Below, piece by piece: positions 19,235 through 27,927 of a stretch of DNA of 51,393 nt. Position 1 is the first letter of the stretch. Each line of letters starts with the position of its first letter. The stretch is from Clostridia bacterium (GTDB lineage: Bacteria > Bacillota > Clostridia > Oscillospirales > CAG-272), in assembly GCA_017501545.1 (NCBI GenBank), contig JAFVWS010000015.1:1-51393 (forward strand), in the 5' to 3' direction. The position numbers and the translations under genes were made by a program. The notes under the pieces are model-generated. The model saw only the letters and a program-made list of their open reading frames with translations, had not been told where the DNA came from and made no database searches.

Positions 19235-20098
19235 ATGAAAATTATTGATATAATTAAGTCTGGTAAACCATCTATTTCGTTTGAGGTATTTCCACCTAAA
19301 ACAAGTGATTCATTTGAAAGCGTAAAAACGGCCTCAGAGAAGATAGCGACATTAAATCCAGCATTTATGAGCGTTACATATGGTGCAGGCGGTGGAACAA
19401 GTGAATATACGTTGCAAATCGCACAAAATCTGCAGAGCAAGGGTGTAACAGCGCTTGCACATTTAACTTGCGTAAATTCAAGCAAGGAAGAGGTAGAAAT
19501 GCGCCTGAAAAGGCTAAAAGAGTGTGGAATTGAAAACGTTTTAGCACTAAGAGGCGATATTACACCTGAAAATCAAAATAGAGAAAAATGGGATTACCAC
19601 TATGCAAATGAATTAGTAGCACAAATTAAAAAAGAGTATGATTTTTGTGTTGGTGGTGCTTGCTATCCTGAGGGGCATCCAGAGTGCGAAACCCAAAGCT
19701 TAGATATTGCAAATCTAAAAAGAAAGGTTGAGGCAGGCTGTGACTTTTTGACAACGCAAATGTTTTTTGACAACAATATTCTTTACAATTTTCTTTATAA
19801 ATTGAGAGATAATGGCGTAGATGTGCCTGTAATTGCAGGAATTATGCCTGTAACTAATGGAAAGCAAATAAAAAGAACCTGTGCGCTTTGTGGTTCTGTT
19901 TTGCCACCTAGATTCAAAGCAATAGTTGACAAATATTCTGATAATCCCGAGGCTATGAAGCAAGCAGGAATTGCATATGCAACTGAACAAATAATCGATC
20001 TTTTTGCAAATGGAATTAACATTGTTCATGTATATTCAATGAATAAATTTGATGTTGCAAGCAAAATTTGCGATAACATTTCGGAGATAATAAAATGA
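19235..20098 (+). CDS. metF: Methylenetetrahydrofolate reductase
   Basis: This 287-residue MetF begins MKIIDIIKSGKPSISFEVFPPK, with the family Glu in FEVFPPK, then VTYGAGGG, LTCVN, LALRGD, GGACYPEGHPE, AGCDFLTTQMFFDN and VIAGIMPV. It reduces 5,10-methylene-THF to 5-methyl-THF, the methyl donor used by the MetH encoded two genes downstream. GAGG lies before the ATG. The stop overlaps the start of the next gene (ATGA at 20095-20098), so the three genes are translationally coupled. Confidence 0.94.
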   Translation: MKIIDIIKSGKPSISFEVFPPKTSDSFESVKTASEKIATLNPAFMSVTYGAGGGTSEYTLQIAQNLQSKGVTALAHLTCVNSSKEEVEMRLKRLKECGIENVLALRGDITPENQNREKWDYHYANELVAQIKKEYDFCVGGACYPEGHPECETQSLDIANLKRKVEAGCDFLTTQMFFDNNILYNFLYKLRDNGVDVPVIAGIMPVTNGKQIKRTCALCGSVLPPRFKAIVDKYSDNPEAMKQAGIAYATEQIIDLFANGINIVHVYSMNKFDVASKICDNISEIIK

Positions 20099-20685
20099 GT
20101 GAAATTTCGTTTATCTTCCTTCAGGACCTAAAATGCTTGAAGGTTAACTATAACGAGGTTAAAAGATATCTAAAAATAAACGGGTGTACCGAAGCGCTTG
20201 ATGAAATAATGCTTGAGTGTGAAAAAGAGGTGTACAAATTTGCCTCACCAAAGGCGGTTTATTTGGAAACAAGATTTGAAGCCTATGATTCAACGATGGA
20301 TTTTTGCTTTGGCACTGTAAAAAGTGAAAATTTAAGTAAAAATCTATACGGTTGCAAGAAAGCGTATATTTTCTGTGCAACGCTTGGTGCCGAGATTGAC
20401 AGACTTATAAAAAGATATTCGCAGATCGAACCATCAAAGGCGCTGATTATAGATTCTATATCATCGGCATTAGTTGAGTCTTTTTGTGACTATATAAACG
20501 ACTATATGGGAAAAGAGAAGTCTTTATGTCCAAGGTTTTCTTGTGGGTATGGTGACTTCTCAATAGAGCATCAAGGAGCGATTTTAAATGTGCTTGATGC
20601 CAGTCGAAAAATAGGCGTTTCTCTTATGGAGTCGCATATGATGACACCATCTAAAACTGTAACAGCAATAGTAGGAATTAAGTGA
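20095..20685 (+). CDS. Cobalamin-dependent methionine synthase reactivation domain protein
   Basis: This 196-residue stand-alone protein corresponds to the C-terminal activation domain of MetH. It ends with the SAM-binding signature RFSCGYGDFSIEHQ, KIGVSLMESHMMTPSKTVTAIVGI. In E. coli this domain is fused to MetH and remethylates inactivated cob(II)alamin using SAM and flavodoxin; here it is a separate gene between metF and metH, as in many Clostridia. It overlaps metF by 4 bases and nearly abuts metH. Confidence 0.9.
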   Translation: MSEISFIFLQDLKCLKVNYNEVKRYLKINGCTEALDEIMLECEKEVYKFASPKAVYLETRFEAYDSTMDFCFGTVKSENLSKNLYGCKKAYIFCATLGAEIDRLIKRYSQIEPSKALIIDSISSALVESFCDYINDYMGKEKSLCPRFSCGYGDFSIEHQGAILNVLDASRKIGVSLMESHMMTPSKTVTAIVGIK

Positions 20686-20696
20686 TGGAGAACAAA

Positions 20697-23045
20697 ATGA
20701 ACATATTAAATCGAATTTCAAATGAATATGTATTCTTTGATGGCGCTATGGGTACACAGCTTCAAAAATATGGCATTTTGCCAGGTGAAAGCTCGGAGAC
20801 TTGGAACATTACCCATTCTGATATTATTACTAAAATTCACAAAGAATATTTTGAAGCTGGTGCAAACATTGCTACAACAAACACATTTGGTGCAAATCCT
20901 TTGAAAATTGATAATGTAGAAGAGATTGTCTTGCATGCTGTGGAAAATGCAAAAAAAGCGATAACCTCGAATAATCAATATATAGCACTTGATATAGGAC
21001 CAACTGGTAAGCTACTTAAGCCACTTGGCGATCTTGATTTTGAGGATGCTGTAAGGGCATTTTCTGTTACTGTTAAGGCGGGCGTTAAAGCAGGTGTCGA
21101 CTTTGCTTTGATAGAGACAATGTCTGATCCATATGAAATGAAGGCGGCAGCCTTGGCGGTTAAGGAAAATTCAAATTTGCCAATATTTGCGACTTTCGTT
21201 CTTGACGAAAATGGAAAAACCATTACGGGCTGTGATGTCCAAGCTATGGTTGCGCTTTTAGAGGGACTTGGCGTTGATGCCATTGGTCTTAACTGTTCTC
21301 TTGGAGCAGAGCAATTAAAATCTTTTGTTCCAGAGCTTATTAATACAGCGTCAATTCCTGTTATAGTTAATCCTAATGCAGGGTTGCCTGTGATAAGCGA
21401 TGGAAAAACATATTACAAGCAATCTCCAGAAGAATTTGCAAGCCATATGTGTGATATTGCCGATATGGGTGCAAGAGTATTTGGTGGTTGCTGTGGTACA
21501 ACTCCTGAACATATTAAAAAAATGGTGGAGATGGTTAGTAAAAAGACCCCGAAGCCAATTGCTAAAAAGGAAAAAACAGTCGTTTCTTCTTATGCAAGAG
21601 CGTGTTATTTTGACAAAAGAGCAGTTTTAATCGGCGAAAGAATTAATCCTACTGGAAAACCTAAGCTAAAGACGGCATTAAGGGAAAATGATATAAGCTA
21701 TTTAATAAAAGAAGCCATTTTGCAAGAGGAAAATGGTGCAGATATGCTTGACGTAAATGTAGGCTTGCCTGAAATTGATGAAAAAGCAGTTATTTGTAGT
21801 GCAATAAAAGAGATTCAGTCAGTTTGTGGATTGCCTTTACAGGTTGACACATCAAATCCAGTAGCGCTTGAGCAAGCATTAAGAATTTATAACGGAAAAG
21901 CGCTTGTCAACTCAGTAAACGGTAAGGAAGAAAGCATGCAGGCGGTATTTCCAATCGTGAAAAAATATGGTGGAGTTGTAATCGCCTTAACCCTTGACGA
22001 GAATGGAATTCCAAATACTGCAAGAGAAAGAGCGAATATTGCCAAGAAAATAATGCAAAGGGCAAGTGAATACGGTATTGAAAAGCATAATATCATAGTT
22101 GATCCACTTTGTTTAACCGTAAGCTCTGATAAAAATGCGCCAAGTGTAACTCTTGAAGCAATAAAAATTATTAAAAATGAGCTTGGTTTAAAAACCTCTC
22201 TTGGCATTTCAAATGTTTCTTTTGGATTACCAAGCAGAGATTATGTAAACTCTGTTTTCTTTGGTCACGCACTTCAGTGCGGGCTTGATGCAGTAATTAT
22301 GAATCCGTTTTCCAAGGAAATGAAGAAAACCTATTTTGCCCATAATGCGCTTTTGGGACTTGATGAAAATTGTCAAGAGTATATCGCATTTGCATCAGAA
22401 AATGAGCAAGTTGCAAGCAGTGCTTCTGCTGAAAATTTAACATTACAAGAAGCAATAATTAAGGGAATGAAAAACGAAGCAAAGGAGCTTTCTAAATTGC
22501 TTCTTGAAAAGCTTGCTCCTCTTGATGTTGTTGATGGTCACATTATACCAGCGCTTGATGTCGTTGGAAATGATTATGAAAAAGGAAAAATTTTCTTGCC
22601 ACAATTACTTATGAGTGCAGAAACCGCAACTTCTGCCTTTGATGTAATTAAGGATGTAATGCCAAACGATAATGGCGGGAAGGGTGATATTATTTTAGCA
22701 ACGGTTAAAGGTGATATTCACGATATCGGTAAAAACATTGTTAAAGTAATATTGCAAAATTATGGCTACACTGTGCATGATTTAGGCAAGGATGTGAAGC
22801 CACAAGTAATTTTAGATTATGCTAAGGAGCATGAAATAAAGCTTATTGGTCTTTCTGCACTTATGACAACGACTGTTTCGGCTATGCAAGAAACTATTGA
22901 GCTTTTTAAAAGAGAAGGAATAGAGGCTAAATTTGTTGTAGGTGGCGCTGTTTTAACTCCCGAATACGCCAAAATGATAGGCGCAGACAAGTATGCAAAG
23001 GATGCAATGGAAACCGTGCGTTTTGCTCAAGAAATTTTTGAATGA
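20697..23045 (+). CDS. metH: Cobalamin-dependent methionine synthase lacking the activation domain
   Basis: About 782 residues in three modules. The first is a homocysteine-binding barrel (FFDGAMGTQLQKYG, zinc ligands in GLNCSLG and FGGCCGTTPEHI). The second is a pterin-binding domain (IGERINPTGK, EENGADMLDVNVGLPEID, LGISNVSFGLPSR). The third is a B12 cap plus Rossmann domain with the lower-ligand His in KGDIHDIGKN (about residue 675). The activation module of E. coli MetH is absent and is supplied by the preceding gene. The frame allows starts at 20682, 20685 and 20697; I chose 20697 because GGAG lies 6 bases before it, but 20685 is possible. A strong terminator follows. Confidence 0.93.
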   Translation: MNILNRISNEYVFFDGAMGTQLQKYGILPGESSETWNITHSDIITKIHKEYFEAGANIATTNTFGANPLKIDNVEEIVLHAVENAKKAITSNNQYIALDIGPTGKLLKPLGDLDFEDAVRAFSVTVKAGVKAGVDFALIETMSDPYEMKAAALAVKENSNLPIFATFVLDENGKTITGCDVQAMVALLEGLGVDAIGLNCSLGAEQLKSFVPELINTASIPVIVNPNAGLPVISDGKTYYKQSPEEFASHMCDIADMGARVFGGCCGTTPEHIKKMVEMVSKKTPKPIAKKEKTVVSSYARACYFDKRAVLIGERINPTGKPKLKTALRENDISYLIKEAILQEENGADMLDVNVGLPEIDEKAVICSAIKEIQSVCGLPLQVDTSNPVALEQALRIYNGKALVNSVNGKEESMQAVFPIVKKYGGVVIALTLDENGIPNTARERANIAKKIMQRASEYGIEKHNIIVDPLCLTVSSDKNAPSVTLEAIKIIKNELGLKTSLGISNVSFGLPSRDYVNSVFFGHALQCGLDAVIMNPFSKEMKKTYFAHNALLGLDENCQEYIAFASENEQVASSASAENLTLQEAIIKGMKNEAKELSKLLLEKLAPLDVVDGHIIPALDVVGNDYEKGKIFLPQLLMSAETATSAFDVIKDVMPNDNGGKGDIILATVKGDIHDIGKNIVKVILQNYGYTVHDLGKDVKPQVILDYAKEHEIKLIGLSALMTTTVSAMQETIELFKREGIEAKFVVGGAVLTPEYAKMIGADKYAKDAMETVRFAQEIFE

Positions 23046-23048
23046 ATA

Positions 23049-23083
23049 AAAAATCGACTGTTTTTTACAGTCGATTTTTGTTT
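23049..23083. terminator. Bidirectional terminator between metH and the convergent lactate dehydrogenase gene
   Basis: AAAAATCGACTGT (23049-23061) and ACAGTCGATTTTT (23067-23079) form a 13-bp perfect stem with a T5 loop and A/T tracts on the two sides. Confidence 0.88.
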
Positions 23084-24057
23084 TAAATAACTTCGTTTTG
23101 AGATTTTCCGGTCGATAGAAATTCATTAATATTTTGAATTGTGGTTTGTGCGATATTAGAAAGTGCTTCTTTTGTAAAGAAGGCTTGGTGTGAGGTGACA
23201 ATAACGTTTGGCATTGTCATTAGCAATGCAAGGGTATCATCGTTTACTATGAGGTTTGAGTTGTCTTCAAAAAACAGCTCGGATTCCTCCTCGTAAACGT
23301 CAAGGCATGCACCACCTATTTTCTTGTTTCTTATTCCTTCCAAAAGCGCTTCGGCATTAATAAGCGCGCCTCTTGAGGTGTTTATGATGATAGCACCGTT
23401 TTTCATCGAAGAAATAGCGTTTTTATCAATTAAATGGTAGCTTTCCTCAGTGAGTGGGCAATGCAAGGAAATAACGTCACTATTTTCAAACAAATATTCA
23501 AGAGTGGTGTATTCTAAATCTAAGGATTCATTAGGAAATTTATCATATGCAAGCACGTGCATTCCTAAGCCCTTGCATATTTCGGCGAAAATGCTACCTA
23601 TTTTACCTGTACCTATTACACCAACGGTTTTACCTCTTAAGTCGAAGCCTAAAAGTCCATTTAAGCTGAAGTTGAAGCTTTTTGTTCTAACATATGCCTT
23701 GTGTGTGTTTCTGACTAAGGTGAGTAAAAGAGCAATAGTGTGCTCAGCAACGGCGTATGGTGAATAAGCAGGAACTCTAACAACCCCTATTTTACCTTTA
23801 GCGTGCTTTAAATCTACGTTGTTATAACCTGCACAGCGTAGAGCTATTAGTTTTATTCCGAACTCATAAAGCTTGTCGATGACAGTTGCATTAATAGTAT
23901 CGTTTACAAAAGCACAAACAACGTCATATCCTGACGCAAGGGAAACTGTGTCTTCATTTAATTTTGTTTCAAAAAATTTCATTTTTAGGCTTTCATTCGA
24001 ATAAGGGCGGAAAAACTCCTCATCATATGGCTTTGAGTCAAAAAAGGCAACCTTCAT
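23083..24057 (-). CDS. D-lactate dehydrogenase (D-2-hydroxyacid dehydrogenase family)
   Basis: This 324-residue D-isomer 2-hydroxyacid dehydrogenase has the NAD-binding VIGTGKIGSIFAEICKGLG, the catalytic Arg in NTSRGALIN and the His in SHQAFFTKEALSNIA. The AVAEHTIALLLTLVRN stretch and the Gln-Ala-Phe after the catalytic His match LdhA/VanH-type D-lactate dehydrogenases rather than glycerate or phosphoglycerate enzymes. It would reoxidise NADH by reducing pyruvate. The ATG at 24057 has AAGGAG nine bases upstream; the open frame is seven codons longer. Substrate preference is inferred from motif similarity. Confidence 0.85.
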   Translation of the reverse strand: MKVAFFDSKPYDEEFFRPYSNESLKMKFFETKLNEDTVSLASGYDVVCAFVNDTINATVIDKLYEFGIKLIALRCAGYNNVDLKHAKGKIGVVRVPAYSPYAVAEHTIALLLTLVRNTHKAYVRTKSFNFSLNGLLGFDLRGKTVGVIGTGKIGSIFAEICKGLGMHVLAYDKFPNESLDLEYTTLEYLFENSDVISLHCPLTEESYHLIDKNAISSMKNGAIIINTSRGALINAEALLEGIRNKKIGGACLDVYEEESELFFEDNSNLIVNDDTLALLMTMPNVIVTSHQAFFTKEALSNIAQTTIQNINEFLSTGKSQNEVI

Positions 24058-24096
24058 ATCATTACTCCTTCGATGCATAATAATTTAATCAAATTT

Positions 24097-24124
24097 ATTA
24101 TACCAAATTTTTTTATTTTTACAA
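24097..24124 (-). promoter_or_regulatory. Promoter of the D-lactate dehydrogenase gene
   Basis: On the minus strand: TTGTAA (24119-24124), 16-base spacer, TATAAT (24097-24102). Confidence 0.6.
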
Positions 24125-24174
24125 TTGATATTGCAAAATTTGCTAATTTATTTAAGGAATTCTATTATGTTCTA

Positions 24175-24203
24175 TTGACAAGCGCGCACGCACGTGATAA
24201 AAT
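24175..24203 (+). promoter_or_regulatory. Promoter of the purine operon
   Basis: TTGACA (24175-24180), a GC-rich 17-base spacer, TAAAAT (24198-24203). Transcription would start near 24210, just at the beginning of the riboswitch. Confidence 0.8.
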
Positions 24204-24209
24204 ATTAGT

Positions 24210-24288
24210 CGGTGAGGTTTTTGCAACTGACGGAATATGCGGGTAACCGCAAGGGAGCAAAAACAATGTTTGTCGACCGTCTGGGCTG
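24210..24288 (+). promoter_or_regulatory. ZTP (pfl) riboswitch aptamer upstream of purE
   Basis: The leader folds as expected for a ZTP riboswitch, which senses the purine intermediate ZMP/ZTP (AICAR nucleotides). P1 is an exact 8-bp helix GTTTTTGC (24217-24224) with GCAAAAAC (24257-24264). Inside it, TGCGG-GTAA-CCGCA (24238-24251) forms P2, followed by the conserved AGGGAGC. Downstream lies the hallmark GACCGTCTGGGC (24275-24286). ZTP accumulates when 10-formyl-THF is short; the switch would raise expression of the downstream pur genes in that state. Confidence 0.88.
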
Positions 24289-24324
24289 TCCTACCAAATA
24301 GGGTAGAACTGCCCTTATTTTCTT
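24283..24324 (+). terminator. Riboswitch-controlled terminator before purE
   Basis: GGGC-TGTC-CTACC (24283-24295) pairs with GGTAG-AACT-GCCC (24302-24314), followed by TTATTTTCTTTT. Its 5' arm uses the GGGC that the ZTP aptamer needs, so ligand binding and termination are mutually exclusive: ligand should turn the operon on. Confidence 0.82.
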
Positions 24325-24338
24325 TTAAGGAGTATAAA

Positions 24339-24833
24339 ATGAAAAAAGTTGCTATAATTATGGGAAGCGATAGTGACCTTCCAATTGTTGAAAAAGGAAT
24401 TAATGTTTTAAAGGAATATGGTGTACCGTTTGAGGTTCATGTTTATTCCGCTCATAGAACACCAGTACAAACAGCTGAGTTTGTAAAGAGTGCTAAGGAA
24501 AATGGCTTTGGCGCTATTATTGCAGCAGCTGGTATGGCAGCGCATCTTGCAGGCGCAGTGGCAGCAAACACAGTATTACCAGTAATCGGTATTCCTGTTT
24601 CTTGCAAAAACACTGGTGGTGTTGATGCCCTTTGGTCAACAGTTCAAATGCCTTCTGGCATTCCTGTTGCAACAGTTGCTATTGACGGTGCTGCAAATGC
24701 TGCACTTTTGGCAGTTGAGATGCTTGCTTTATCTGATGATGACCTTTATAACAAGCTCGTTGAGGCAAGACGAGCTGGTGAAGAAAAAGTTCTTGAGAAG
24801 AACAAGGCAATCGAAGAAAAATTCAATAAATAA
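24339..24833 (+). CDS. purE: N5-carboxyaminoimidazole ribonucleotide mutase
   Basis: This 164-residue class I PurE begins MKKVAIIMGSDSDLP, with the substrate loop YSAHRTP, the GAIIAAAGMAAHLAGA segment, VIGIPV and a PSGIPVATVAI stretch. It converts N5-CAIR to CAIR. The frame is open upstream through the riboswitch, but AAGGAG at 24327-24332 and the protein alignment place the start at 24339. First gene of the eight-gene pur operon; purK is not in the window. Confidence 0.95.
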   Translation: MKKVAIIMGSDSDLPIVEKGINVLKEYGVPFEVHVYSAHRTPVQTAEFVKSAKENGFGAIIAAAGMAAHLAGAVAANTVLPVIGIPVSCKNTGGVDALWSTVQMPSGIPVATVAIDGAANAALLAVEMLALSDDDLYNKLVEARRAGEEKVLEKNKAIEEKFNK

Positions 24834-24862
24834 CTTTAAGCTCAAATTACAAGGAGAGAAAA

Positions 24863-26272
24863 ATGGGAGTTTTTGGTATAATCGGAAACGAAAGAACTAA
24901 TGTTGCTTCTAGTGTTTACTATGGTCTCTATGCACTTCAGCACAGAGGACAAGAAAGCTGTGGAATATCAGTTAATGATGACGGTATTATTCACACATAC
25001 AAGGATACAGGCTTAGTAAACGATGTCTTTACAAGTCAAAAGCTTGAATCATTAGGCGAAGGAACAATGGCTATTGGTCATGTGCGTTATGGTACTATGG
25101 GTACAAAGGGCCGTGTCAATGCCGAGCCGCTTGTTGTAAATCACACAAAAGGACATTTGGCTATTGCAACTAACGGAAGACTAGTAAACGGTTCAGTTCT
25201 GAAGCAAGAGCTTGAGCTGAAGGGAATGATATTCCACACATCAAGCGATGCTGAAATTGTTTCCTATGTTGTAATTCAAGAACGCTTGAATTCAGTATCA
25301 ATCGAGGAAGCTGTAAATAAGGCAATGGATAAGTTAAAGGGTGGCTTTTGTATGCTTATGATGTCCCCTAAAAAAATTATTGCTGTAAGAGATGAGCAAG
25401 GCTTTCATCCTCTTTGTTATGGAAAGCGCGAAAACGGAGAATATGTAATCGCTAGCGAAAGCTGTGCGCTTGATTCAGTCGGTGCTACGTTTATTAGAGA
25501 GCTTGAGCCTGGAGAGATTCTTGTTTTCTCAAAGGAAGGAATAAAGTCGATTAAAGATCATTGTAATAAAAAACCAGAATCACTTTGTGTATTTGAATAT
25601 GTATATACTGCACGTCCGGATTCTAATATTTCGGGTTGTTCAGTACACGCAGCAAGGAAAAAGGCCGGCGCATATCTTTCAAAAGTTAGACCTGTTGAAG
25701 CAGATGTAGTTGTTGGCGTTCCAGATTCTGGGCTTGATGCAGCGCTCGGATATGCAGAAGCCTCAGGCATTCCATATGGAATAGGCTTGTTAAAAAATAA
25801 ATATATTGGCAGAACGTTCATTGCACCAGGTCAAAACGTAAGAGAAGATAAGGTTAGAATAAAGCTTAATCCAGTAAAAGAAACAGTTAATGGAAAAAGA
25901 GTGGTTTTGGTTGATGACTCGATTGTACGTGGTACTACTTGTGCAAGAATTGTAAAGCTACTGAGAAACGCAGGAGCAACCGAGGTACATCTTCGCTCTT
26001 CCGCTCCGCCATTTATAAATCCTTGTTATTATGGAACAGATATTGATTCAAAAGAAAATTTGATAGCTTGTCTTCATACTGAGGATGAAATCGCAAAAAT
26101 TGTCGGTGTTGATTCAATAGCATACTTAAATCTTGAGGATGTTACAAAAATCGGTGCAAGTGGACATTGCACAGGCTACTGTACAGCTTGCTTTGATGGT
26201 AATTACCCAACAGAAACACCCAAAATGATTATTAATAAATACGAAAATAAATTGTCAGAAAGTGAGAAATAA
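24863..26272 (+). CDS. purF: Amidophosphoribosyltransferase PurF lacking the N-terminal catalytic cysteine
   Basis: A 469-residue PurF of the Fe-S (B. subtilis) type. The phosphoribosyl half looks intact: YIGRTFIAPGQNVRED, the PRPP loop VVLVDDSIVRGTT, and likely cluster cysteines in ESLCVFEY, NPCYYGTD and CTGYCTACFDGNYPTE. The glutaminase half begins MGVFGIIGNE. Normal enzymes have Cys just before GVFG, either after Met or after a cleaved propeptide, and this Cys attacks glutamine. Here AAGGAG lies 6 bases before the ATG, and the upstream in-frame codons to the stop at 24827 contain no Cys. Conserved HNGNL is TNGRL and SSDTE is SSDAE, though the Arg of GHVRYGT, NG and Asp remain. It may use ammonia or a partner glutaminase. 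It sits between purE and purM. Confidence 0.9.
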   Translation: MGVFGIIGNERTNVASSVYYGLYALQHRGQESCGISVNDDGIIHTYKDTGLVNDVFTSQKLESLGEGTMAIGHVRYGTMGTKGRVNAEPLVVNHTKGHLAIATNGRLVNGSVLKQELELKGMIFHTSSDAEIVSYVVIQERLNSVSIEEAVNKAMDKLKGGFCMLMMSPKKIIAVRDEQGFHPLCYGKRENGEYVIASESCALDSVGATFIRELEPGEILVFSKEGIKSIKDHCNKKPESLCVFEYVYTARPDSNISGCSVHAARKKAGAYLSKVRPVEADVVVGVPDSGLDAALGYAEASGIPYGIGLLKNKYIGRTFIAPGQNVREDKVRIKLNPVKETVNGKRVVLVDDSIVRGTTCARIVKLLRNAGATEVHLRSSAPPFINPCYYGTDIDSKENLIACLHTEDEIAKIVGVDSIAYLNLEDVTKIGASGHCTGYCTACFDGNYPTETPKMIINKYENKLSESEK

Positions 26273-26275
26273 GAT

Positions 26276-27322
26276 ATGAAAAATTCTAGATCTGAAAGCT
26301 ACGCAGCAGCGGGCGTTGATATTACAGCAGGTTATAAGGCTGTTGAGCTTATGAAAAAGCATATTGCACGCACCAAAAACGAAGGCTGCGTTGATGACGT
26401 AGGTGGCTTTGGTGGTTGCTTTGGTTTACCAATTGCAGGTATGGAAGAGCCAGTTCTTGTTTCTGGCACTGACGGTTGTGGAACAAAGGTAAAAATGGCA
26501 ATACTTATGGACAAGCACGATACTATCGGTATAGATGCAGTTGCTATGTGCGTTAACGATATTATTTGCTGTGGTGCGAAGCCGTTATTTTTCCTTGACT
26601 ACATAGCATGCGGTAAAAATATTCCTGAAAAGATTGCTGACATTGTTGGTGGTGTTGCTGAGGGATGTGTACAATCGGGTGCAGCTCTTATCGGTGGAGA
26701 AACAGCGGAGCATCCAGGTATGATGCCTGTCGAGGAATATGACTTAGCTGGCTTTGCAGTTGGTATTGTTGATAAGAAAAAGATTCTTGACAATACAAAG
26801 ATGGCAGAGGGTGACGTTGTTATCGCTCTTGCATCTACTGGTGTTCATTCTAATGGATTTTCACTTTGTCGTAAGGTGTTTGACATTGATAACAATCCAG
26901 ATTCACTTTACGTTCCAAACGAGGCACTTGGTGGTGCATCAATCGCGGAAACACTACTTACTCCAACCAAGATTTATGTAAAATCAGTTCTTGCATTGCT
27001 TGAAAAGGTTAATGTTAAGGGCATTTCACATATCACTGGTGGTGGCTTCTATGAGAACATTCCACGTTCTATTCCAAAGGGACTTAGTGCTAAGGTAGAA
27101 AAGTCAGCAGTTAAGGTTCTTCCTATCTTTGATTTAATTCAAAAGACAGGTAACATCCCAGAAAGAGATATGTACAACACATACAATATGGGTGTTGGTA
27201 TGAGTATTGTTGTTCCAAAGGAAGAGGTTGAAACAGCACTTGAAATCCTTAAGGCTAATGGTGAGGACGCATATGTAATTGGCGAAATCATTAAGTCTGA
27301 CGAGGGTGTAATTCTATGCTAA
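26276..27322 (+). CDS. purM: Phosphoribosylformylglycinamidine cyclo-ligase (AIR synthetase)
   Basis: This 348-residue PurM has SESYAAAGVDITAGYKAVE at the N-terminus, GCFGLPIAGMEEPVLVSGTDGCGTK, IGIDAVAMCVNDI, GGETAEHPGMM and the C-terminal HITGGGFYENIPR. It closes FGAM to AIR using ATP. It follows purF by three bases and overlaps purN by seven, so the genes are tightly coupled. Confidence 0.96.
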   Translation: MKNSRSESYAAAGVDITAGYKAVELMKKHIARTKNEGCVDDVGGFGGCFGLPIAGMEEPVLVSGTDGCGTKVKMAILMDKHDTIGIDAVAMCVNDIICCGAKPLFFLDYIACGKNIPEKIADIVGGVAEGCVQSGAALIGGETAEHPGMMPVEEYDLAGFAVGIVDKKKILDNTKMAEGDVVIALASTGVHSNGFSLCRKVFDIDNNPDSLYVPNEALGGASIAETLLTPTKIYVKSVLALLEKVNVKGISHITGGGFYENIPRSIPKGLSAKVEKSAVKVLPIFDLIQKTGNIPERDMYNTYNMGVGMSIVVPKEEVETALEILKANGEDAYVIGEIIKSDEGVILC

Positions 27323-27927
27323 GAGCTAATATAGCAGTTTTAGTTTCTGGTGGTGGCACAAATTTGCAGGCGCTTATAGATGCGCAAAAAAGCGGTATTA
27401 TCAAAAGCGGTGAAATATGCCTTGTTATATCAAACAAGGAAGGTGCTTATGCACTTGAAAGAGCCAAAAATGCAGGCATCAATACTAAAACTATTTTAAA
27501 GAGTGAGCTTGGCTCACAAGAAAAATTTGAAGAAGCGCTAATAAATGAACTTGAAGAGGCAAATACCGATATTATCGTGCTTGCCGGCTTTATGAGTATT
27601 TTGAGTGCAGATTTTACAAACCATTTTAAGGATAGAATAATTAATGTTCACCCATCACTTATTCCTTCATTCTGTGGTAAGGGCTTTTATGGACTAAGGG
27701 TTCACGAGGCGGCACTTGCTTATGGTGTAAAGGTTAGCGGTGCAACAGTGCATTTTGTTAATGAAATTCCTGATGGTGGTAAAATCATTATGCAAAAGGC
27801 AGTAGAAATTAAAGAGGGAGACACTCCTGAAATTCTACAAAAGAGAATAATGCAAGAGGCAGAGTGGAAAATACTCCCACTTTCCGTGGAAAAGGTATGT
27901 TCTGAGATTATTAAGGAGAGAAGCTAA
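27316..27927 (+). CDS. purN: Phosphoribosylglycinamide formyltransferase (GAR transformylase)
   Basis: This 203-residue PurN has the N-terminal VLVSGGGTNLQALIDA and the catalytic region INVHPSLIPSFCGKGFYGLRVHEA, containing the His of the HPSL motif, then SGATVHFVNEIPDGG with the Asp. It uses 10-formyl-THF, linking the operon to folate status, in line with ZTP control. It overlaps purM by 7 bases and its stop shares an A with the next start (TAATG). Confidence 0.95.
   Translation: MLRANIAVLVSGGGTNLQALIDAQKSGIIKSGEICLVISNKEGAYALERAKNAGINTKTILKSELGSQEKFEEALINELEEANTDIIVLAGFMSILSADFTNHFKDRIINVHPSLIPSFCGKGFYGLRVHEAALAYGVKVSGATVHFVNEIPDGGKIIMQKAVEIKEGDTPEILQKRIMQEAEWKILPLSVEKVCSEIIKERS

Noticed and set aside
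24237-24338. In-frame upstream extension of purE by 34 codons
   Set aside because: The stretch is the ZTP riboswitch and its terminator; the Shine-Dalgarno and protein alignment place the start at 24339.
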